From assembly GCA_016189965.1 (NCBI GenBank), contig JACPRL010000011.1:1-14263 (forward strand): DNA of 14,263 nucleotides, in the 5' to 3' direction. Source of the DNA: Acidobacteriota bacterium. Its GTDB lineage: Bacteria; Acidobacteriota; Terriglobia; Acidiferrales; 2-02-FULL-67-57. This document shows, piece after piece, positions 1 to 5,899 of the stretch (position 1 is the stretch's first letter; the number at the start of each line of letters is the position of its first letter). The translations under genes were made by a program, and so were the position numbers. Below the pieces are notes generated by a model that was not told where the DNA came from, made no database searches, and was given only the letters and a program-made list of their open reading frames with translations.

Positions 1-831
1 GACCGGAACCTCGGGCCAGATGACGAGCGCCGGCGGCTCTTTTTCCGCCAGCGCCGCCTCGCGCGTGAGCTGCTCGAGCCGGTCGAATTCGCTGGCGTTG
101 TTGTAGACCCAATTCGGGTCGAACTCTTCCTGCTGCGGCAGGTTGGTTTGCACCAAGATGGCGCGGGCGGTGGTGGGAACCGCCGGCAGCCGCCGCGTCC
201 ACAGCTCCGCGCCGGCCAGTACCAGCGCAATCACCAACAGGACCACGACGCGGCGTCGCGAGGGCGCAAGCCACAGCGCGGCCACCAGGGCGTTGACAAG
301 CGCCAAAAGGAACGACACGCCGTAAATCCCGGTGTAGGCCGCGGGTTGAATCCAGCCGACGTGCGGGGCCACGGCGTAGCCCAGCAGATTCCAGGGAAAG
401 CCGCCGACGGGCACATAGGTGCGCAGCCACTCCAGCGCCACCCAAAGAAAGGGCGCGAGCCACAAGGCGTGGAGCTGCCAGCGCCGGGCCAGCTCTCCGA
501 GACTCAGCGTGACCGCGCCAAAGAAAAGCGCCGCCACCACCACAAAAACCAGGAGCACGAGGGCGGCCGCGAGCGCTGAGAGGTGGCCATAGATGCGCAT
601 TACTTCGTAAATCCAGGAGCAGGTGCCGGCGAGGAAGACGGCTCCGGCCAGGTAGCCGTAGAGAAAAATCCGCCAGCGAGCGCGCTGCTGGATGCAGACG
701 GCGAAGAGCGGCGCCAACGCAATCCAAGCCAGCAGGGTGAGATGCGGACGAGGAAAGCTCAAAACCAGCAGGACGCCCGAGAGGAGAGCCCACGCAAACG
801 GATAGCGCAGCGGAGAGAGCCAGGCCGGCAT
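1..831 (-). CDS. lnt: Apolipoprotein N-acyltransferase Lnt (3' end cut by window edge)
   Basis: Lnt transfers an acyl chain to the amino group of the N-terminal cysteine of lipoproteins, the last step of lipoprotein maturation in the inner membrane of diderm bacteria. The 277 visible residues hold several hydrophobic membrane segments, the Lnt hallmark WLRTYVPVGGFPWNLLGYA (about residues 138-156), then the start of the nitrilase-like (CN_hydrolase) domain with AILVQTNLPQ and LVIWPE. The Glu at position 274 matches the first catalytic residue of the family Glu-Lys-Cys triad; the Lys and Cys lie beyond the edge. The E. coli protein is about 510 residues, so roughly half is present. The ATG at 831-829 overlaps the stop of the SPOR gene by one base (TGATG), which decides the start and indicates translational coupling. 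It is the last visible gene of a five-gene operon. Identification is firm. Confidence 0.95.
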   Translation of the reverse strand, partial: MPAWLSPLRYPFAWALLSGVLLVLSFPRPHLTLLAWIALAPLFAVCIQQRARWRIFLYGYLAGAVFLAGTCSWIYEVMRIYGHLSALAAALVLLVFVVVAALFFGAVTLSLGELARRWQLHALWLAPFLWVALEWLRTYVPVGGFPWNLLGYAVAPHVGWIQPAAYTGIYGVSFLLALVNALVAALWLAPSRRRVVVLLVIALVLAGAELWTRRLPAVPTTARAILVQTNLPQQEEFDPNWVYNNASEFDRLEQLTREAALAEKEPPALVIWPEVPV

Positions 832-1358
832 CAGCGCCTGATGATTTCGCGAAAGCCTTGTGCTTCCAGGCGCCGCTGGGCCGCCGTGGCCAGCTCCGTG
901 CTCTCGAAGGGGCCGACCAGGACGCGGAAGTAGCGGTCTTCGCGCGGGGGACGAATGACCGGGGCAAAGCCGAGCTTTTGCAGCTCCACGGCCAGGCGCT
1001 TGGCGTCGGGCTCCTGGCTGACCGCCGCCACCTGCAAGTAGATGGACGCGGCAGCGACGGCGGGCGGCTCTTTGCTCTCCGCCGGCTTGGATTCCGCCGG
1101 TTGAGGCGGCAGCTTTTCCGCCGGTTCTTTGCTCTCCACGCGGTCGTAGAAGCTCAAGTCGGCGGGCGCGGGCCCGCCGGCCGGCGGCGCCGCTTTCTCC
1201 GCCGGAGCGGCGGCGCGCTGGGCGGTGGCCTGGCTGCGCCCGAGGACGAAGCCCAGGGTGAAGAAGAGAGCGCAGAGGATGACGACGAGGAAGAAGACGC
1301 CGAGCAGGTGCCGCCCTTCGAGCACCAGGTCCTGGCCGCCTTTTTTCTCCTTGGTCAT
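831..1358 (-). CDS. SPOR-domain inner-membrane protein
   Basis: A 175-residue bitopic protein. Residues 1-17 are charged, 18-40 form one membrane helix, about 41-103 are a Pro/Ala/Glu/Lys-rich linker, and about 104-175 form a SPOR domain (begins SIYLQVAAVSQEPDAKRLA, with a typical YFRVLVGPF strand). SPOR domains bind peptidoglycan strands stripped of stem peptides and often bring proteins to the division septum, as in FtsN, DamX and DedD; the layout here is FtsN-like, but which relative it is cannot be told. The ATG at 1358 was chosen because a GGCAGGG stretch precedes it, it lies 11 nt after the slipin stop, and the upstream extension of the open frame runs antisense-like through slipin. Its stop overlaps the lnt start. 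Confidence 0.88.
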   Translation of the reverse strand: MTKEKKGGQDLVLEGRHLLGVFFLVVILCALFFTLGFVLGRSQATAQRAAAPAEKAAPPAGGPAPADLSFYDRVESKEPAEKLPPQPAESKPAESKEPPAVAAASIYLQVAAVSQEPDAKRLAVELQKLGFAPVIRPPREDRYFRVLVGPFESTELATAAQRRLEAQGFREIIRR

Positions 1359-1369
1359 CCCTGCCCGCT

Positions 1370-2116
1370 TTATTTCTTCACCCAGCCGGCGATGAGGTCG
1401 ACCGGCAAGGGAAAGACAATGGTGGTGTTGCGCTCGACGCCGATCTCGGTGAGGGTCTGCAGGTAGCGCAACTGGATGGCGACCGGCTCCACGGCCAGGA
1501 GTTTGGCGGCGTCGGAGAGGCGCTGAGCGGCCTGGTATTCGCCCTCGGCGTGGATGACCTTGGCGCGGCGCTCGCGCTCGGCTTCGGCCTGCTTGGCGAT
1601 GGCGCGGCGCATCTCCTCGGGGATGTCGACGGCCTTGACCTGGACGATGCTGACCTTGATGCCCCAAGGGTCGGTGTGCTCGTCGAGAATTTTCTGCAGG
1701 CGCCCGTTGACTTTGTCACGCTCGGCGAGCAGCTCATCGAGCTCGACCTGGCCGATGACGTCGCGCAGGGTGAGCTGGGCGAGCTGGGAGGTGGCGTAGA
1801 GGTAGTTGGCGCCCTCGATGGTGTTGACCATGCGGTTGGGGTCCATGACGCGGAAGTAGGCGACGGCGTTGACGCGCACGGTGACGTTGTCGCGGGTGAT
1901 GGCGTCCTGGGGCGGGACGTCGAGGGTGATGAGGCGCAGGGAGATGCGGATGAGGCGATCAATCGGCCAGAGGATGAGGACCAGGCCGGGGCCTTTGGGG
2001 ATGGGGAGCATGCGGCCCAAGCGGAGGACGACGCCGCGCTCCCACTCGTTGAGGACCTTGATGCAGTTGAGCAGCCAGACGATCAGAATGCCGAGAGCAA
2101 CCATCGCACCAGTCAT
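1370..2116 (-). CDS. Slipin / stomatin-like SPFH-domain protein
   Basis: A 248-residue membrane-anchored SPFH (stomatin/prohibitin/flotillin/HflK) protein. An N-terminal membrane helix (about 4-22) leads into the SPFH domain with the slipin motifs ERGVVLRLGR, KGPGLVLILWP (41-51) and ITRDNVTVRVNAVAYFRV (73-90). A charged helical stretch rich in Glu/Arg/Ala (about 165-205) and a hydrophobic tail end the protein. Slipins form ring-shaped oligomers in the membrane; bacterial and archaeal ones are typically encoded beside a membrane NfeD protease that can cleave the slipin C-terminus, as known for Pyrococcus PH1511/PH1510. That arrangement is seen here: the ATG overlaps the nfeD stop as ATGA. Length is normal for the family. 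Confidence 0.93.
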   Translation of the reverse strand: MTGAMVALGILIVWLLNCIKVLNEWERGVVLRLGRMLPIPKGPGLVLILWPIDRLIRISLRLITLDVPPQDAITRDNVTVRVNAVAYFRVMDPNRMVNTIEGANYLYATSQLAQLTLRDVIGQVELDELLAERDKVNGRLQKILDEHTDPWGIKVSIVQVKAVDIPEEMRRAIAKQAEAERERRAKVIHAEGEYQAAQRLSDAAKLLAVEPVAIQLRYLQTLTEIGVERNTTIVFPLPVDLIAGWVKK

Positions 2117-3438
2117 GAGCGTTTCTCCTCTCCGGAGGCGGCTGGCAGGCGGTCGCCGCTCACCGGCTCGACTTCAAGCAACAACCCTTGCGTCCCGACC
2201 ACACGCACCTGTTTTCCCGCGGGAATCGGTAGGCGGGCGACGGCGCGCCAAAGCTCGCCGGAGACCCAGACGATACCTTTCCTGCCTTCGGCGATTTCCT
2301 CGCGCACTTCGCCCACGGCGCCCACGAGCGCCTCCGCGCCGGTGGTGGGCCGCCAGCCGAACGACTTCAAGACCTGGCGCAGGAGGATGACGGTAATGAC
2401 GGCGAAGGGCAGAGCGACGGAAAGGGCCAGCTCCCATTTCACTCGCAATTCCGGGATGGGGGGCGATTCGACCAGCATCAGCGCTCCCAGAACCATGGCA
2501 GCCACACCTCCGGAGGCCAGAATACCATGACTGACGAACTTGGCCTCAAGAGCGAAGAGGGCGAAGGCGAGAATGATGAGGAGCACGCCGGCATAGTTCA
2601 CCGGCAGCAGATGAAAAGCGAACAGGGCCAGGATGAGGCAGATGCCGCCGGCGACGCCGGGGAGGATGAAGCCGGGGTTGGAGACCTCGATGTAGAGCCC
2701 GAGGGCGCCGAAGACAAAGAGGAGGAAGGCGATGTTGGGGTCAATGATGCGGCTGAGGAAGCGCTGGCGGTCGGTCATCTCCCAGGGCTCGACGCGTGCG
2801 TCGGCGAGCTGGAGGGTTTCGGTGCGGCCGTCGAAGCGTTTGACGTCGCGGGCGTTGAACTGCCCGAAAAGCTTTTCGCGGGACTCGCAGACGGCGTCAA
2901 TCAGGCCTTGCTTGAGAGCCTCGTCTTCGGTGAATGACTTGGCCTCGGTGACGGCGAGCTCGGCGACCTCGGGGTTGCGGCCGCGCTTGGAGACGAAGCT
3001 GCGCAGGTAGGCGGCGGCGTCGCTGAAGGCTTTCTTCTTCAAGGTTTCCGGCATTTCCTGCTGGACGCCGAGGATGGGGGAGGCGGCGCCGGTGGTGGTG
3101 CCGGGAGCCATGACGGCGACATCGGCGGAGAGCAGGATGAAGAAGCCGGCGGAGGTGGCGCGGCTGCCGGTGGGGGCGACGTAGGTGATGACGGGGACGC
3201 GGGAGGTGGTGATGCGGTCAACCATCCGGCGCATTTCGGGCTCGAGGCCGCCGGGGGTGTTGATCCAGATGAGTACGGCGTCGGCGCGAGTTTTTTCGGC
3301 GTGGTCAATGCCGGCGACGATGTAGTCGGCGGAAATGGTGTGGACGATATCGGTGAGGCGCAATTCGACCACGGTGCCAGCGCGGGCAGCGGGGGCGAGG
3401 AGAAGCCAGGGCAGCGCGAGTAGAGCAGCTTTCTTCAT
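2113..3438 (-). CDS. NfeD-family membrane-bound ClpP-like serine protease
   Basis: A 441-residue long-form NfeD protein. Residues 1-20 are a signal peptide ending ARA. Residues about 21-215 are a ClpP/crotonase-fold protease domain with the INTPGG turn (60-64) and the TSAGFFILLSADVAVMAPGT block, where Ser96 fits the family nucleophile; a lysine in the KKK run at 134-136 fits the Lys of the Ser-Lys dyad. Five hydrophobic segments follow (about 233-251, 259-277, 282-298, 305-322, 338-353), then a soluble NfeD beta-barrel (about 365-425). Characterised relatives cleave the C-terminal hydrophobic part of the partner stomatin, and the slipin is the next gene. The start at 3438 gives a clean signal peptide and overlaps the preceding stop as ATGA; the longer open frame up to 3714 would run through the TPR gene and is rejected. 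Confidence 0.93.
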   Translation of the reverse strand: MKKAALLALPWLLLAPAARAGTVVELRLTDIVHTISADYIVAGIDHAEKTRADAVLIWINTPGGLEPEMRRMVDRITTSRVPVITYVAPTGSRATSAGFFILLSADVAVMAPGTTTGAASPILGVQQEMPETLKKKAFSDAAAYLRSFVSKRGRNPEVAELAVTEAKSFTEDEALKQGLIDAVCESREKLFGQFNARDVKRFDGRTETLQLADARVEPWEMTDRQRFLSRIIDPNIAFLLFVFGALGLYIEVSNPGFILPGVAGGICLILALFAFHLLPVNYAGVLLIILAFALFALEAKFVSHGILASGGVAAMVLGALMLVESPPIPELRVKWELALSVALPFAVITVILLRQVLKSFGWRPTTGAEALVGAVGEVREEIAEGRKGIVWVSGELWRAVARLPIPAGKQVRVVGTQGLLLEVEPVSGDRLPAASGEEKRS

Positions 3439-4694
3439 CGTTCGGTCTCGTGGGCGGCGGCGGAGGCAGCCACTTCCCTGCCGGCGCGGGCCTGGCGGGC
3501 GCTGAAGTGGACTGCGAGGCGGTCGAGCTCCAGCCAGCGGCGTTCGAGGCTGAGGTCGAGGGCGGGGTTGTCGCCGACGGCCTGGAGGCGGGCGCGGCGA
3601 GCGTCCTCTTCGTGCCCCAGTTGCTCGAGGGCCCGGGCGCGGAGGAAGAGGGCTTCGGTGTCGCGCGGGGCGATTTCGAGACAGCGCTTGAGAGCGCGGG
3701 CGGCTTCCTCCCATTGGTTGTGGCGAAGGTGATGGAGGCCGAGATTGAAGTAGAGGTCAGGATCGTCGGGGTCTTCTTCGAGGGCGCGGTGGAAGTGGGC
3801 GAGGGCGGCGGCGGGGTCGCCCTGTCGCGAGGCGAAGACGCCCAGGTTGTTCCAGACGTCCTTCACCGGGAGCTGGGAGGCGAGCGGGGCCAGGGTTTCG
3901 CTGGCGCGGGCGAACTCGCCGGTGAAGAAGTGGCACAGGGCGAGATAGAAGCCAGCGTCGAGCGCCAGCGGGTCGCCATCGGGAATCTTTTCGAACCAGC
4001 GGCGGGCGGCGGCGTAGTCGTGGTCTTCAAAGTAGAGCTGGGCCAGATGGAAGGCGGGCAAGGTGTAAGAAGGTTCCAGGTGCGCGGCCTGGAGGAAGTA
4101 GCGGAGTTGCTGTTCGCGCTGCATGGCCAGCAAGCCGCGAACGTAGTTCTCGAAAGCGCTGACGGAGAGCCGGGGGAGCCGTTGGCGGTAGTCCTGGAAG
4201 CTCCAGGGGAAGGTGGAGTCGAGCTGGCGGAGGAGACGCCAGGTGAGCCAGGCCTGGACTTCGAGCAGTTGGTCGAGCGAGCCGCTCTGTTCGACGGGGC
4301 GGGAGAGCGAGAGGGCGGCGACGGCGAGCCAGCGGGCCTCAGCGCGCAGGTGGCCGCCTTCGATTTCAAAGCGGCCGATCACGACCCGATCGGCTTCGAG
4401 TTCTTGCCCCAGGCGCAGGAGGCTCGCCCGGGTGAGGGGCCCGACGGGAGGCAGGCCGAGCTTTTCCAAGGCAGCCAGGCGCTCTTCGCGGGTGAAGACG
4501 GTGACCCCCGGACCGGAGAGATTCGCGGCCAGAGCCTCGGCAAAACTTTCGCCGACCCAATCGAGGTCGGCGCCGCCGCTGAGATTCTCGAAGGGAACGA
4601 CAAGGAAGCTTTCGGCGGCGACTGCGGGTGCGGCGCAAAGGAGCAGAAGCAAGGCCAGAAGCAAGAAGCGGAGACTCGACCAGCGCCGGCGCAT
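3435..4694 (-). CDS. Secreted TPR protein with N-terminal TolB/CsgG-like domain
   Basis: A 419-residue exported protein of unknown specific role. A signal peptide (1-26, ending AVA) is followed by a region beginning ESFLVVPFENLSG, which resembles the FlgO/TolB/CsgG-type alpha-beta domain often placed before TPRs (about 28-150). From about residue 180 to 400 there are tetratricopeptide repeats, best seen in DVWNNLGVFASRQGDPAAAL and DLYFNLGLHHLRHNQWEEAA. TPRs usually act as protein-binding scaffolds in the periplasm. The ATG at 4694 was chosen over one 14 codons upstream because it starts directly before the signal peptide and because a TATAAT element lies 10 nt upstream. It is the first gene of the operon and overlaps nfeD by 4 nt. 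The last 25 residues are Ala/Arg-rich. The domain call at the N-terminus is less certain than the TPRs. Confidence 0.85.
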   Translation of the reverse strand: MRRRWSSLRFLLLALLLLLCAAPAVAAESFLVVPFENLSGGADLDWVGESFAEALAANLSGPGVTVFTREERLAALEKLGLPPVGPLTRASLLRLGQELEADRVVIGRFEIEGGHLRAEARWLAVAALSLSRPVEQSGSLDQLLEVQAWLTWRLLRQLDSTFPWSFQDYRQRLPRLSVSAFENYVRGLLAMQREQQLRYFLQAAHLEPSYTLPAFHLAQLYFEDHDYAAARRWFEKIPDGDPLALDAGFYLALCHFFTGEFARASETLAPLASQLPVKDVWNNLGVFASRQGDPAAALAHFHRALEEDPDDPDLYFNLGLHHLRHNQWEEAARALKRCLEIAPRDTEALFLRARALEQLGHEEDARRARLQAVGDNPALDLSLERRWLELDRLAVHFSARQARAGREVAASAAAHETER

Positions 4695-4703
4695 TCCGCA
4701 GTG

Positions 4704-4712
4704 ATTATAGCA
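4704..4712 (-). promoter_or_regulatory. Extended -10 promoter for the TPR-nfeD-slipin-SPOR-lnt operon
   Basis: On the minus strand the sequence reads TGCTATAAT: a perfect TATAAT (4704-4709) with the TGn extension (4710-4712). Nine bases separate it from the ATG at 4694, so a start site 6-8 nt downstream would leave a leader of only a few bases. No good -35 hexamer is seen at the usual distance (4727-4732 reads CTCCGC), which suits an extended -10 element. Confidence 0.5.
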
Positions 4713-4797
4713 GAACCGCTGGGGGGGCGGAGGCACGCAGCGCTGTTACGGCGGAGCCCGTGCAGGCAGCAGTGGCGGCAACGAGAGTGTCAGGAAG

Positions 4798-4957
4798 ATG
4801 GCGAGCCCCCGCCCTAGGCGGGCGGAAAGCAGATCCTTCGACTGCGCCCCGCCCCTTCCGGCGGCAGAGGAGTCGCGCCCCAACTACGGCGGCCCCGACG
4901 CCGCAAGAGGCGGGGCTCCGCTCCCTTCGGCTTCGCTCAGGGCAGGCAGGATGACAG
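4798..4957. repeat. Dispersed GC-rich repeat element in the gap between the two TPR genes
   Basis: This stretch fills the middle of a 290-nt gene-free gap (4695-4984). It contains the hairpin CCCGCC-CTA-GGCGGG near 4808-4824, a GCCCCG...CGGGGC inverted repeat near 4892-4916, AGATCCTTCGACTGCG at 4831-4846, and CCCTTCGGCTTCGCTCAGGG at 4923-4942 followed by AGGATGACAGGC. The last motif recurs at 10735-10758 with 22 of 24 bases identical. Similar motifs, typically translated as ACPERSRRE or LSEVEG, are familiar as dispersed repeats in acidobacterial and related genomes. I see no coding potential here; open frames through it translate to repeat-type peptides. Confidence 0.6.
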
Positions 4958-4984
4958 GCGGTGGTTACGGTGCGCCGGGAGAAA

Positions 4985-5896
4985 CTACTGGGAGCGGGAG
5001 CCAGGAGGCGGGGCGGGCGGGAAGAGTTCCTGGAAGCGCTGATCGTTGCGGATGAGGGCGAAGGCGGGGTCGCCCTGGGCTTCGAGCCGGGGGAAGCCCA
5101 TTTCGAGGGCGCGGCGGAGGTAGAGCAGGCACTGTTCGACGTAGCCGAGCTGGGCGAAGCTTTTGGCCAGGAGGAAATTGAAGCGGGCGCGATCTTCGAC
5201 GGTGATGTCCTGGAGGAGGACGCCGAGCAGGCCGCGCTGTTGGAAGACGGCCGGGTCGAGCAGCAGCGCGAGGCGGAACTCTTCGAGCGCCTCGGGGAAT
5301 TTCTTGCGGGCGAAGTGGGCGGTGCCGAGGTTGGAGTGGAAGCCGGCCTCGGCGGGATTGAGTTTGAGGGCGCGGCGGTAGAAGCGGATGGCCTTGTTGT
5401 AATTGCGGCGAGCGTAGAAGACGGTGCCGAGGTTGTTCCAGGCATAGGGGTAGGTCTCGTCGGCTTTGGTGGCGCGCTCGTAGAACTTGCGGGCGAGGTC
5501 GAGCCGGTGGAGCTGGTGGTAGGCGATGCCGGTTTTGTTGAGCAGAACGGGGTTGCGGGGCTCGAGTTCGAGGGCTTGCTGGTAGAGTTCGAGGGCTTCC
5601 GGGTAGCGCTTGCGGATGACTTTCAAGTCGGCGCGAAGCTCAAGTTGGCGGACCTGCTCCTCGCGGGGAAGGACGGTGAGGAGGGGCGCGTCCTGGGCGG
5701 AGGCGGATGCCAGAGCCAGCAGGGCCAGAAAGACGAAACTCGATCCCGCAATTGCGGGACGAAACTCGAAACTCGGCTTGCTTGGGGTAGCGATGCTACG
5801 AGTATCGAGTGCCGAGTTTCGAGTGCCGTCTGTTCCCCATGGGAGCCTGCGAAATAGCCAAAAGACGAAAGTCGAAACTCGAAACTCGCGGTTCAT
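4985..5896 (-). CDS. Secreted TPR protein with repeat-derived N-terminus
   Basis: A 303-residue protein. From about residue 84 to 215 there are TPR units (YPEALELYQQALELEPRNP; AWNNLGTVFYARRNYNKAI; HSNLGTAHFARKKFPEALEE), with helical repeats continuing to about 265. A signal-peptide core, FVFLALLALASASAQ, sits at residues 54-68, far from the only in-frame ATG. No ATG, GTG or TTG lies between them. The first 53 residues are encoded by short repeats and palindromes (FEFR, EFRVS, TRNSALDTR) and look like captured intergenic DNA. The ATG at 5896 is 3 nt after the PBP stop, so coupled translation is possible; otherwise a non-standard start such as CTG near the signal core would be needed. The role is unknown; position suggests a periplasmic scaffold linked to the cell-wall synthase. 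The TPR part is certain, the start is not. Confidence 0.78.
   Translation of the reverse strand: MNREFRVSTFVFWLFRRLPWGTDGTRNSALDTRSIATPSKPSFEFRPAIAGSSFVFLALLALASASAQDAPLLTVLPREEQVRQLELRADLKVIRKRYPEALELYQQALELEPRNPVLLNKTGIAYHQLHRLDLARKFYERATKADETYPYAWNNLGTVFYARRNYNKAIRFYRRALKLNPAEAGFHSNLGTAHFARKKFPEALEEFRLALLLDPAVFQQRGLLGVLLQDITVEDRARFNFLLAKSFAQLGYVEQCLLYLRRALEMGFPRLEAQGDPAFALIRNDQRFQELFPPAPPPGSRSQ
5731..5889. repeat. AGTTTCG repeat block with palindromes inside a gene start
   Basis: The unit CGAAACT (AGTTTCG on the minus strand) occurs at 5734-5740, 5760-5766, 5767-5773, 5873-5879 and 5880-5886, and once inverted at 5815-5821. Between the copies are a perfect 16-base palindrome TCCCGCAATTGCGGGA (5744-5759), the hairpin GTAGC-GAT-GCTAC (5787-5799) and CCCATGGG (5836-5843). 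Each end of the block has an AGACGAAA tract. It resembles short dispersed repeats of Acidobacteria, but here overlaps the 5' end of a TPR gene. Confidence 0.7.
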
Positions 5897-5899
5897 CGG

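Noticed and set aside
4558..4694. Lipobox at the signal peptide of the first TPR protein (LLLC)
   Set aside because: The residue before Cys is Leu rather than Gly, Ala or Ser, and an AVA signal peptidase I site follows, so a lipoprotein call is not supported.
4705..5445. 246-codon minus-strand frame containing ACPERSRRE
   Set aside because: It is Ser/Pro/Ala-rich, out of frame with the TPR gene it overlaps, and its tail is the dispersed repeat.
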